Origin: Candidatus Hodarchaeota archaeon
Lineage (GTDB): Archaea; Asgardarchaeota; Heimdallarchaeia; Hodarchaeales; Hodarchaeaceae
NCBI GenBank assembly: GCA_016840285.1
Contig: JAEOSR010000097.1
Coordinates: 1 to 64,000, forward strand
Length of the DNA stretch: 64,000 nt
Direction of reading: 5' to 3'
The translations under genes and the position numbers were made by a program. Position 1 is the stretch's first letter; every line of letters starts with the position of its first letter. Shown piece after piece: positions 57,501 through 64,000 of the stretch. Below the pieces are notes generated by a model. It saw nothing but the letters and a program-made list of their open reading frames with translations, had not been told where the DNA came from and made no database searches.

Positions 57501-57914
57501 ACTGGGGACTATGGGGATTATTTTTCCTTTGATACTTCCCTCACCCAATATCTCGAGGAACGTATTAATATCTACATTATTTTTCCTATAGATGTGGGGG
57601 AAATTTTAGAATATAATATTTGGAATTTTCCACAATATGACTTTCTCCGAGTTGAACTACGGTCAATTAACATTTTTGATTCGATTAATAATCTCTGTTT
57701 TTCAGCGGATTGGATATATAGAAGTAGTGAGTATGAGATAGATAATTTCGAATTTAGTCTTGGTTCAGTTACTGGAACCTGGACATTGACGTCCACGACT
57801 GAACGTTTTCCATATCTAGACAATTCTCCCACGTGGAATGTGCCATTTGGTATTGCTGTGCTTTCAACCATCTCTATTCTTTTATATTTATTACAAAGGA
57901 CTAGACAACATTAA
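54597..57914 (+). CDS. Repeat-rich surface protein with DxDxDG-like motifs
   Basis: An 1105-residue exported protein with an N-terminal signal (RIGVIVGLFLLLGVNL) and a C-terminal helix (IAVLSTISILLYLLQ) followed by RTRQH. Between them lie about eight repeats of roughly 120 residues. Each starts with TGNYWDxGVDTDxDGxFD or a variant and continues LxIxVEINVTxxGxYxIEL. The motif resembles calcium-binding DxDxDG loops. The fifth repeat (AVVREGDNKF) has lost the acidic residues, and the first and last are diverged. The protein probably forms a rigid, calcium-stabilised surface stalk. Confidence 0.87.
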   Translation: MGNFTRIGVIVGLFLLLGVNLNNISGLSQINGIDSKDSGNSDILSLTNQESYEFLPDNSTWTDYPIDDDRNGYYDHLVINLGPPKLSDQDLGVYGILNDSEGNLLGICQLYPWQIGNELLLSFQGQPINANGANGSYHVWVGTFQTGWWYYTEDYQMLLSFVTTDYNASDFESPNAKITEISDYGNDTDTDGAFEEIIFDLTVEVKDRGYYDLEMYLGPSAPFPDSNRDFVRSWGGFLTPEDTTIIVIFPIQDHPFYQIQGPLNVSYITFKLYGIDIQFLTDNHKTNSYSLASPLTYANLTGNYRDWGVDTDFDGKFNELVIQVEVNISLAGIYRIEMYLTTPDYDQGGWNQWEYHDDHLNEGVHNVTLSFDTRMVYSLRYDTSFIVESVRIRDEDYEMMDSASSPFTTRVYNSTEFDIPAAFVGNFWDKGVDTNSDGRFDILVIEAEINFILPGTYLIELFLKPFGTDKDDWNQWTDLRQDWSEGVTNVSFSFDARSFYSLRNDTSFKLEYLQIRGENYEMMDYASSPYTTRVYNYTEFDFPDASLTGNFRGQAVVREGDNKFKELEFDIEINVTEASNYRIEIQIKSVAGNFHFWEEHNEYLNEGLHWISSRIDGTDIFQNRANTPFILTQCRIIHTDDDWFTVDLGYSNYTTRSFNYTEFTPPNAYLTGNYWDRGVDTDLNGRFDEIIIDVEVNVTQEGNYWIDLNLRPCIPVWDSYFWGSSFSNEYDLGIHNFSVQLYVTLPYSLRLDTTYVIESITVYSDEDYWGEIDRVDRPYITHQYRFSDFDFPEVVMTGNYWDYGVDTDADGKYNSLTIDIEINVTQSGSYYFECNIHSQYWEYSNWESFYRTFQEGIHNISFSIDTWFITPLLSSTYFVIDNFRILKRMIDYNQYLLDRLVSSLQTQPYSSNAFDPPSIFLTNIFFDYGENTDNDNEFEELHFYIGINVTENDTYRIELGVEMSVWDETGDYGDYFSFDTSLTQYLEERINIYIIFPIDVGEILEYNIWNFPQYDFLRVELRSINIFDSINNLCFSADWIYRSSEYEIDNFEFSLGSVTGTWTLTSTTERFPYLDNSPTWNVPFGIAVLSTISILLYLLQRTRQH

Positions 57915-57976
57915 TCAAGATTAATATGAATTGATTGAGGAAAAAGCCAAACCTGTCGCATTGAAGATGAACATTA

Positions 57977-58438
57977 ATGAATTGTGAGTTTCACAATCTG
58001 GATCTAGTGGCCAGTTGCAAGAAGTGCCAGAGAAAACTTTGTTCTGAATGTATGAATCACTCGTGTAAACCGTCAGGGGTAGTTTTCTTGAACCTAAAAG
58101 ATATAGAGCTCGCAGATTATTGCCCTGTCTGTTACTCGGAGGCTATAATTCAAAGAGTGACTAGTAGAGAATTATTATTAAAGTATCTTTTTAGAGTTTT
58201 AGGTCTTTTGGTAATTGCTTTTATTTATCAGATGTTTTTTGGTGATTATTTTCTCAATGCTTCCTCGTGGCTCTTTTTAGGAACCCAATTTATATTTGAA
58301 CTGATACCTCAGATAATGGTCTTAATTTCACTCTATTCCTTTTTTTTTAAGGCGCCTAGAGCAAAAAAACAAGCCCTAGAATATAAACACAAAATTATTG
58401 AATTTGAAACCAATATAAAAATAAAAAAAAGTGAGTAA
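57977..58438 (+). CDS. B-box-like zinc-finger membrane protein
   Basis: A 153-residue protein. Residues 2-55 carry a cysteine/histidine arrangement, CEFHNLDLVASCKKCQRKLC, then SECMNHSC and DYCPVC. It resembles the B-box zinc fingers of eukaryotic TRIM proteins and of small bacterial membrane proteins. Two to three membrane helices follow, and a basic coiled tail (APRAKKQALEYKHK) ends it. It overlaps the DinB-like gene by 8 bp. It may bind a protein partner at the membrane. Function unknown. Confidence 0.72.
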   Translation: MNCEFHNLDLVASCKKCQRKLCSECMNHSCKPSGVVFLNLKDIELADYCPVCYSEAIIQRVTSRELLLKYLFRVLGLLVIAFIYQMFFGDYFLNASSWLFLGTQFIFELIPQIMVLISLYSFFFKAPRAKKQALEYKHKIIEFETNIKIKKSE

Positions 58439-59009
58439 GGTGAACTTCAAGACTTTTGCTATTGAAACCTTTGAAATTGCAGAATGGAACGTTTTAAAGG
58501 CAATATTTAGACTGAAACCTGCAGATTTTGAGATACAACTAACACCTAATCTTAATCCTATAAGATGGATTATTGGACATCTTACTATGCATATGGATTC
58601 TATTTTTAACTACTTATGTCTTGGTGAAAGAAAGCTTGGGCAAGAATTTCGAGACTATTTCAATTCGGGACTGGAGAGAGAGAAAGAAAAAGAATTTCCT
58701 CTAACTTATAAGGAGTTAATCGATATATTCCTGGAATTTTCTGATAGGAGTGTTAATTATCTGTATAACTTACCCGAAGAAAAATTCACAGAACTACCTG
58801 AACATAATGTTGAAAGTAATAACGAAACATTAAGCGAATTGATTCAAAGAATTTCACTTCATTTTTTAGGACATACTGGCCAAATTTACCTAGTTAAACG
58901 GGAATTAGGCAAAGGTGGGTACTTTGTTACTGGTCTGAAAAAGAAGCATCGTGATTCAAGTAGAATTAAATGGTTAGATTGGTGGAATAAGAATAAAGAA
59001 AAATACTAA
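58431..59009 (+). CDS. DinB-family protein
   Basis: A 192-residue four-helix-bundle protein of the DinB/YfiT type. Conserved His residues that normally bind metal are present: IIGHLTMHMDS near residue 45 and LHFLGHTGQIYLVKRELG near residue 150. Related proteins act as thiol-dependent transferases with mycothiol or bacillithiol. The substrate here is unknown. The start GTG 58431 overlaps the upstream zinc-finger gene by 8 bp. Confidence 0.88.
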   Translation: MSKVNFKTFAIETFEIAEWNVLKAIFRLKPADFEIQLTPNLNPIRWIIGHLTMHMDSIFNYLCLGERKLGQEFRDYFNSGLEREKEKEFPLTYKELIDIFLEFSDRSVNYLYNLPEEKFTELPEHNVESNNETLSELIQRISLHFLGHTGQIYLVKRELGKGGYFVTGLKKKHRDSSRIKWLDWWNKNKEKY

Positions 59010-59096
59010 TAGTATAAAAATCGTTCCCTTTCTTTCTCGTATGACAAATGCTTTGAATTCTTTGATTATTAACCCTCTCGCTAATGAGAGGTAAGA

Positions 59097-60134
59097 ATGA
59101 TGAATAGGGTTGTCATTAATTCTCTTTTCCTGATATTTCTTTTTTCACTACCATTGATTGCTGTTGGGTATATTGTCAGTAGGCAAATCCAAATAACACC
59201 AAATGATGAGTTTTTCACGAATTCAATCAGCCCACCCCCCGAAATCAATGTTACTGCATGGACACTCAGTGTTTTTGGTCATGTTAAATCTCCACTAGTA
59301 TTTGATTATGAAAACTTCACTTCTCAACAGTCTAAATTTGAAATAGCTACCATTCGATGTGTGGAGGGATATTCAGGTACAGCAGAATGGCGCGGAATAC
59401 GAGTACATGACATTTTAGAGCTAGCTCAAGTTGAAGATGGGGCAATGGATGTCATTTTCCGTGCATGGGATGGGTATTCATCTTCGTTAACTATTGAAGA
59501 AGCTACCAAGAGTGATGTCCTTTTAGCTTTTGAGATGAATGGTGAGACCTTACCTGTTAATCAGGGCTTTCCTTTAAGAGTAGTTGCTCCAGGACACGCT
59601 GGGTACAAGTGGGTCATGTGGGTTTATGAGATAAAAATCGTTAATTATAATTACCAAGGTTTCTGGGAAACACGTGGATGGAGCGATGATGCAAGCTATA
59701 CCTCACTTAAAGATTGGGTTCTTCACGCTACTCTGTTTTCAATAACATTTTTCTTGGGGGGATTCTCCATAGTTTCAGGTCTAAGAAGAGCGGGAAAGAT
59801 GGACAGTTATGATTTACCTGACTTCATTGAGAGTAGGAAGTTTCATATTTTTCTAACTACTGCTTACTTGATAGCTGCGCTCGTAACTTTCGTTTACTGG
59901 ATAATTCAGACATTCTTGCTCAAAGGGAGTGTATTTTATTCTCTCCATGGTATAATAGCTCTATTAAGCATGATAGGACTGATCGGTACAGGAGTAACGG
60001 GATTACTTAAAACTAAAGGGCTCACAAGGCAGAATACATGGCATTTAAACCTAAGTACGTTTGCTTTCACGTTTTATACCGTAACAGTTGTAATTGGAAT
60101 AACGATCGGGCTTGGTTTCCGTCTATTCGTCTGA
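59097..60134 (+). CDS. Molybdopterin oxidoreductase fused to a His-containing four-helix membrane domain
   Basis: A 345-residue protein. An N-terminal hydrophobic segment (residues 5-28) acts as signal or anchor. Residues about 50-195 form a sulfite-oxidase/YedY-type molybdopterin domain with the Mo-ligand Cys88 in TIRCVEGYSG and FPLRVVAPGHAGYKWVMW. From about 210 onward four helices follow, each with a His near an end: VLHATLF, KFHIFLT, SLHGIIA and TWHLNLS. These could ligate b-type haem, as in the YedZ partner of YedY. This looks like a fused catalytic and electron-transfer unit facing outside. The substrate is unknown. Confidence 0.88.
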   Translation: MMNRVVINSLFLIFLFSLPLIAVGYIVSRQIQITPNDEFFTNSISPPPEINVTAWTLSVFGHVKSPLVFDYENFTSQQSKFEIATIRCVEGYSGTAEWRGIRVHDILELAQVEDGAMDVIFRAWDGYSSSLTIEEATKSDVLLAFEMNGETLPVNQGFPLRVVAPGHAGYKWVMWVYEIKIVNYNYQGFWETRGWSDDASYTSLKDWVLHATLFSITFFLGGFSIVSGLRRAGKMDSYDLPDFIESRKFHIFLTTAYLIAALVTFVYWIIQTFLLKGSVFYSLHGIIALLSMIGLIGTGVTGLLKTKGLTRQNTWHLNLSTFAFTFYTVTVVIGITIGLGFRLFV

Positions 60135-60236
60135 TTATGTAATTACATCTCTATTCAAAGATTTGGGGAGATTGGAACTATTAACATAACTTCAGGGGGG
60201 AACATCTGCTAAATATTCCGTACTCCGAGAATTTCA

Positions 60237-61013
60237 TTAAAACTTCATTTTACAGGAGTATTTAGAGTAAAGAATAATTCCAATGAAAAATAGTACCAAT
60301 GATAATACTGATGTAAACATTATTTGACCCATATTTACCGGGTTATAGCCAGCAAAATCTTCATTAATAAGAAGATAGACAATTGAGGCTGTTGCTGAAG
60401 ATACTGGATGGACTTGGGCGAATACTTGAATTATGTTTGGGAGATCTGAAAAAGGAATAGCCATCCCACCAAGAAAAAAGATAACCAGCGTCAGGGATAC
60501 TCCCATATGGGTTGCTACGGATTCATTCTTAACGAAAGATGCAATAATTAAGCCAGTACCTACTCCTGCCAGTCCTATAAGGAGTAAAAATCCTAGACAC
60601 ATTATGATTTCAATTATTTCGAAGTCGAACTTTGCTCCGTAAATTAAGCCCAATAATAATAATAAAATCATTGAAACAAATGAGAAGATCCATACTGCTA
60701 ATACTCTACCAGCACCTTCTTTCCAAAGAACGACTGGCATTGACAGAATTTTTCTATATAATCCCCTTTCTCTATCAGCTGCTATAAAACCAGCCAGATT
60801 TGATTGAGTAGCACTCATTATTAACAAAGTTATCATTGTTAAAGTGATAAATCCTTTCAATTGAGGCATCAATAAGTCAGGGATATCAATCATAGTAACA
60901 GGGAGTAATATTAAGAAAAATAAGGGTACTCCTAGAGTGGATACAATTATCATCCTGTTTCTTGTATATTCTTTAAGAGTTCTATTCATACTTACCAGTA
61001 TTGGATTTATCAT
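60237..61013 (-). CDS. ABC-2 type permease (module D)
   Basis: A 258-residue permease with six predicted helices. After helix 2 comes FIAADRERGLYRKILSMPV, the ExxxGxxxxllxxPv coupling motif, and GTGLIIASFVKNESVATHMG and GGMAIPFSDLP are typical of DrrB-type permeases. It starts 4 bp after its ATPase gene on the minus strand. It forms the channel of the fourth export module. Confidence 0.92.
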   Translation of the reverse strand: MINPILVSMNRTLKEYTRNRMIIVSTLGVPLFFLILLPVTMIDIPDLLMPQLKGFITLTMITLLIMSATQSNLAGFIAADRERGLYRKILSMPVVLWKEGAGRVLAVWIFSFVSMILLLLLGLIYGAKFDFEIIEIIMCLGFLLLIGLAGVGTGLIIASFVKNESVATHMGVSLTLVIFFLGGMAIPFSDLPNIIQVFAQVHPVSSATASIVYLLINEDFAGYNPVNMGQIMFTSVLSLVLFFIGIILYSKYSCKMKF

Positions 61014-61017
61014 GTTA

Positions 61018-61947
61018 TCACCTCAGTTCTTTTTCCGTGAGCTTGAAAAAAACATCTTCCAAAGAAGGAATTGTTGTCTCAATACGCGTAGTTTTGCACC
61101 CAATATTCCCCAGATTTCTAATCATAACCTCTATAATTTCTTCAGGTTCTTTACAATAAAACTTGTAACCATTATTTGTCTCCAATAGCTTACCGTTATT
61201 TACAGTGTCTTCAAGGGTTCTATAAACTAGATCATTCTTTGTTGATGTTTCGATGCTTATGACATGAAATAATCCAGTTTTTTTTCTTAAGATCTCTGGT
61301 TTCTCTTCGATTATCAGAATACCTCTATCAATAAGTCCTACTTTGGATGCTATTTCTGCATCTTCTCCTATATGCGTGACATAAAAAACCGTAACTCCTT
61401 CTTTTCTTATCTCTTGAATTTTTGATAGGAATTTTTTCCGAGTAGAAGGATCTAATCCTGTTGTTGGCTCATCTAAGATCAAAACTTTGACTCCAGGAAG
61501 GAGTGCGGTTGCTACTTCCAACTTTTTCCTCATACCACCGCTATATTGAGAAACTCTTTTATTAGCATGTCTTGTCAAATCCATTTTCTGTAATAATTCC
61601 TTACTCATCTTCTGAGCTTCTTGTTTTGGAATTCCAAGGAGTCTAATAAAATAGAGCAAATTTTCTTCCCCTGTCATTAATGGACTTGAGAATTTTTCTT
61701 GAGGGACGTAACCGATCAATTCTTTGACTTTTTTTGTGTCTTTAACAGTATTGTGTCCAAAAATTTCTATTGTTCCACTCGTGGGTGAGTTGGTACAAGC
61801 AATAATTGATGTTAATGTGGTTTTTCCAGATCCATTTGGGCCCATAAGGGCGTACATTTCTCCTTGATCAACTTTTAACGTTATCCCTCTTAGAACTTCT
61901 GTATCACTATACTTTTTGTGCAAATCACGAATTTCTAATGCTTTCAT
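61018..61947 (-). CDS. ABC-2 type exporter, ATPase subunit (module D)
   Basis: A 309-residue DrrA-type ATPase from the ATG at 61947. A GTG at 61956 is also possible. Walker A is GPNGSGKTTL, the signature YSGGMRKKLEVATAL, Walker B VLILDEPTTGLDP and the switch His YVTHIGEDAE. The C-terminal extension ends TTIPSLEDVFFKLTEKEL. It shares its promoter region with the divergent six-helix membrane protein and winged-helix regulator. The permease gene follows. Confidence 0.94.
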   Translation of the reverse strand: MKALEIRDLHKKYSDTEVLRGITLKVDQGEMYALMGPNGSGKTTLTSIIACTNSPTSGTIEIFGHNTVKDTKKVKELIGYVPQEKFSSPLMTGEENLLYFIRLLGIPKQEAQKMSKELLQKMDLTRHANKRVSQYSGGMRKKLEVATALLPGVKVLILDEPTTGLDPSTRKKFLSKIQEIRKEGVTVFYVTHIGEDAEIASKVGLIDRGILIIEEKPEILRKKTGLFHVISIETSTKNDLVYRTLEDTVNNGKLLETNNGYKFYCKEPEEIIEVMIRNLGNIGCKTTRIETTIPSLEDVFFKLTEKELR

Positions 61948-62011
61948 CTTTATCACATTTCTTAATACCTTTGGATAAGAAAATGGAGTAATTAATATAA
62001 AATACTAGTAA

Positions 62012-62048
62012 TTTCTGCGTTACAGAAATAAGTTCTGTGATACAGAGA
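62012..62048. promoter_or_regulatory. Paired operator-like inverted repeats, TTCTGYGWTACAGA (module D)
   Basis: Two copies, 62012-62028 (TTTCTGCGTTACAGAAA) and 62032-62048 (GTTCTGTGATACAGAGA), share a dyad consensus TCTG-N5-CAGA. Their centres are 20 bp apart, two helical turns. They lie in the divergent promoter region between the ATPase and the membrane protein/HTH genes. A TATA-like ATATAAAAT is upstream at about 61996-62004. The winged-helix protein at 62736 is the obvious candidate to bind here. Confidence 0.7.
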
Positions 62049-62097
62049 AAGCTAAATGCTTAAATGATGATGAAAGAACTATTGAATTGTGGTTATC

Positions 62098-62739
62098 ATG
62101 GAAGAGATTCAAAAGGTTAACGAAGCACTTCTTATTATAGAAAGGTATTCAAATTACTTGGCTCGAAAAGCATGGGGGAAGACTTTGATTATATGGGGGA
62201 TCCTGACACCAATAGGATTAACGTTGTATTTCAATCGTCAAACATTATCTATTTTTCTTGAAATTGGTATAGAAACATTTACTCTTTTGGTTTCAGCTTT
62301 AATAATCCTTATCGGGATAGGATTTACCATCTATAACTTTGTTTCAGCATCAAGAATATTAAAAACTAGAGGAGATCAAGTAGCGGAATCCCCAAAAGCG
62401 AGTAACATGCACGGAATAATTATTTGTTTCGTGTGGTGTCTATCATTCCTTCTTGCTAGTTTTATCCCAGAACCGTTTACAGTGATTTCAACCGTCTGGT
62501 CTGCTGGATTTTCCATTATTATTTCATTTTTCATTTTGAAGAAATATCATGATACTTTCCCAGAACTTATTGTTGTCGGAGTAATATTATTAATATCTTC
62601 AATACCCTTAGCTGTATTGGTCATGACTGATGTTGAGTTGGCAAGAATAGCAACAGTAATTATATATTCAATTAGTTTTCTAGCAGGTGGTTTTTATTCG
62701 TTTACAATTGCAACGGACATTCTTAGTGGGAATAAATGA
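62098..62739 (+). CDS. Six-helix membrane protein (module D)
   Basis: A 213-residue protein from the ATG at 62098. A GTG at 62089 is an alternative. A cytosolic amphipathic helix (EEIQKVNEALLIIERYSNYL) precedes six membrane helices. It overlaps the winged-helix regulator gene by 4 bp, which implies coupling. It equals the module B protein at 20961 in size, topology and neighbours. I infer a sensor or anchor for the regulator. Confidence 0.82.
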   Translation: MEEIQKVNEALLIIERYSNYLARKAWGKTLIIWGILTPIGLTLYFNRQTLSIFLEIGIETFTLLVSALIILIGIGFTIYNFVSASRILKTRGDQVAESPKASNMHGIIICFVWCLSFLLASFIPEPFTVISTVWSAGFSIIISFFILKKYHDTFPELIVVGVILLISSIPLAVLVMTDVELARIATVIIYSISFLAGGFYSFTIATDILSGNK

Positions 62740-63074
62740 TGGTCGACGACAAGGGGGTGACTGGAAACGTCATCCAACCTTCAAAAATCATTCTGAAGAA
62801 GGAGGCCTTTTCCGATCAACCTCGTTTCACAATTATGTTTTTAATATATCTCAACGAAACAATTGGATTTACTGAGCTTCAACGTTTGTTAAAACTTACC
62901 CCTGGCAATTTAGATCATCATATTAAAAAACTAGAAAGAGCAGGTTATGTTAATATGCGAAAAAAATTTTCGTGGCGACCACTAAATGTTATTGAGATAA
63001 CTCATAGAGGGGCTGAAGCTTTCAAGGATTATATTTCTAATCTGAAACAGATGCTTAAGGATATTAAGTGTTAA
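62736..63074 (+). CDS. Winged-helix regulator, HTH_34-like (module D)
   Basis: A 112-residue winged-helix protein. RFTIMFLIYLNETIGFTELQ begins the domain, LKLTPGNLDHHIKKLERAGYV holds the recognition helix, RKKFSWRPLNVIEITHRG is the wing, and ISNLKQMLKDIK is the C-terminal helix. It is closely similar to the module B regulator at 20471, including the RKKF wing. It is translated from a start overlapping the membrane-protein stop (ATGA). Confidence 0.92.
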   Translation: MMVDDKGVTGNVIQPSKIILKKEAFSDQPRFTIMFLIYLNETIGFTELQRLLKLTPGNLDHHIKKLERAGYVNMRKKFSWRPLNVIEITHRGAEAFKDYISNLKQMLKDIKC

Positions 63075-63104
63075 GAATACTTCGGTTTTTAGAAGAATTG
63101 CTAT

Positions 63105-63224
63105 TTATAATAGCTGTTTGACTATTGATTGACGTCCCAAGGATTGCTTTGGACGCCTTATATTCTGTATAATATTATCCCGTTTTTCCGCAAGGTTTCT
63201 TCGTCTGAATATATTGAGGCATCA
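63105..63224 (-). pseudogene. C-terminal remnant of a third small GTPase
   Basis: Directly after the stop of the GTPase gene at 63225, the same minus-strand frame continues past a second TGA with about 38 codons. They contain RNLAEKRDNIIQN, then RRPKQSLGRQSIVKQLL, ending in TAA at 63105-63107. The C-terminal tail of the intact GTPase reads NLAEKRNKIRQK, then RSKQLSLEGQPIAKLQ. The two tails are clearly homologous and end at the same place. The rest of the second gene is gone, as expected after deletion between tandem copies. Confidence 0.78.
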
Positions 63225-63848
63225 TCATTGCAGTTTGGCTATGGGTTGACCTTCTAATGATAACTGTTTAGAGCGGGTAGTTTTCTGCCTAATTTTATTT
63301 CGTTTTTCTGCAAGATTCATAATGTTCTCACTGAGGAGTGAAAAAGCATCTTGGATCTTGACTCCTGTTTTAGCGGACGTTTCGATGTAGTGGCACGCGA
63401 ACCCTTCATTGGATGTCAACTTGGTGAGTTTTTCCGCCATCAATCTCCCTTGTTCAGCGCTAATTGATTCGCTACAAGAGTCACGTAAATCTATCTTGTT
63501 TGCCACTAAGACAACGGGTATTTTTTTGTTTCCATTATATCCCCACAGTTCTTTCACCCATTTTGGAATAGAGAAATATGAATCTGGTCTCGTGACATCG
63601 AAGACAAGAAGAGCACCATGTGTTCCCCTGTAGTATACATTTCTTACTCCATCAAATCGGTCTTGGCCTGCTAAATCCCAGATCTGATATCTTATTTTTT
63701 TCCCATTTATAATATCATCCTGCATGGCAAAGTCTGCACCAATGGTCATAACGTATTGGGATTCAAAACCCTGCCCAAGGTATCGTTCACGAATTGCTGT
63801 CTTTCCAACACCCCCGTCGCCGATTAACACAACCTTAAGAACAATCAA
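63225..63848 (-). CDS. Rab/Ras-like small GTPase (copy 2)
   Basis: A 207-residue small GTPase with G1 GDGGVGKTA, an effector region with YVMTIGADFA, G3 WDLAGQ, G4 NKID and G5 ETSAK. It aligns closely with the copy at 35928 through the GTPase core. The TTG start at 63848 is supported by alignment with MTVFKIALIG of that copy. The C-terminal tail is basic, lacks Cys and so is not prenylated. The tail of a further copy lies immediately downstream. It probably acts as a molecular switch in membrane or signalling functions. Confidence 0.96.
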   Translation of the reverse strand: MIVLKVVLIGDGGVGKTAIRERYLGQGFESQYVMTIGADFAMQDDIINGKKIRYQIWDLAGQDRFDGVRNVYYRGTHGALLVFDVTRPDSYFSIPKWVKELWGYNGNKKIPVVLVANKIDLRDSCSESISAEQGRLMAEKLTKLTSNEGFACHYIETSAKTGVKIQDAFSLLSENIMNLAEKRNKIRQKTTRSKQLSLEGQPIAKLQ

Positions 63849-64000
63849 TATATAGTTCTATCCCTATTCTTATATCTTAATCAATCTCAGGAAAAATAAA
63901 AGATAACATTTTCTGAATAAATTATTCGGATATCTGGGATCTCTTTCCAATCTATACGGAATGGCAAATAAAACATTAAGATCAATTTTTATGGGGGATG

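Noticed and set aside
63173..63321. Short direct repeat around 63176-63203 and 63293-63321 as a regulatory repeat
   Set aside because: Both copies encode the same tail of a small GTPase, so this is a gene remnant rather than a regulatory element.
1..64000. Prophage, transposon or CRISPR locus
   Set aside because: No integrase, transposase, cas gene, terminal inverted repeat or regularly spaced direct repeat was seen.

Overview
This 64 kb, A+T-rich window looks like chromosomal DNA of an Asgard archaeon. The evidence is two Rab/Ras-type small GTPases with complete G1-G5 motifs, an Alba chromatin protein, short archaeal winged-helix regulators, TATA-box promoters with several apparently leaderless starts, many TTG and GTG starts, and several Asn/Ser/Thr-rich surface proteins ending in a membrane anchor. 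A heliorhodopsin, a UV endonuclease and a photolyase suggest a lineage exposed to light, such as Heimdallarchaeia. That placement is inference. I found no rRNA, tRNA, CRISPR array, integrase or transposase.

Layout. 0-13 kb: a giant Ig-like surface protein with a cytosolic longin/roadblock-like tail, a SHOCT plus IHGV-repeat protein, a dead beta-lactamase gene, Alba, an NYN-OST-HTH RNA-binding protein and a 1 kb gap. 13-28 kb: an S9 peptidase and three ABC-2 export modules separated by small enzymes and membrane proteins. 28-38 kb: a broken surface-protein gene, a CPBP protease-like protein, a beta-lactamase-fold hydrolase, a penicillin-acylase-like hydrolase, an RDD protein, the first GTPase, a DJ-1/PfpI protein and a LamG-like surface protein. 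38-45 kb: a heterodimeric ABC exporter and small membrane and flavin proteins. 45-54 kb: a light- and lipid-related segment with uvsE-phr, an acyl-CoA ligase, heliorhodopsin, a Stay-Green homologue, two PlsC-type acyltransferases and two DUF1295 reductases nearby. 54-64 kb: a 1105-residue repeat surface protein, a zinc-finger membrane protein, DinB, a molybdopterin oxidoreductase fused to a histidine-containing membrane domain, a fourth ABC module and the second GTPase.

The most striking pattern is a four-gene module present four times: an ABC ATPase, an ABC-2 permease, a small multi-pass membrane protein and a one-domain HTH regulator. It occurs at 15.5-17.6, 20.5-23.5, 25.2-28.0 and 60.2-63.1 kb. 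Two copies are co-directional and two divergent. At least two promoters carry paired, helically phased inverted repeats. This suggests self-regulated exporters in which the membrane protein and the HTH act as a sensing pair.

Other notable points are a Stay-Green (chlorophyll Mg-dechelatase family) protein in an archaeon, bacterial-type glycerolipid acyltransferases, and an unusual number of broken genes: in-frame stops, frameshifts and remnants, including the leftover tail of a third GTPase.
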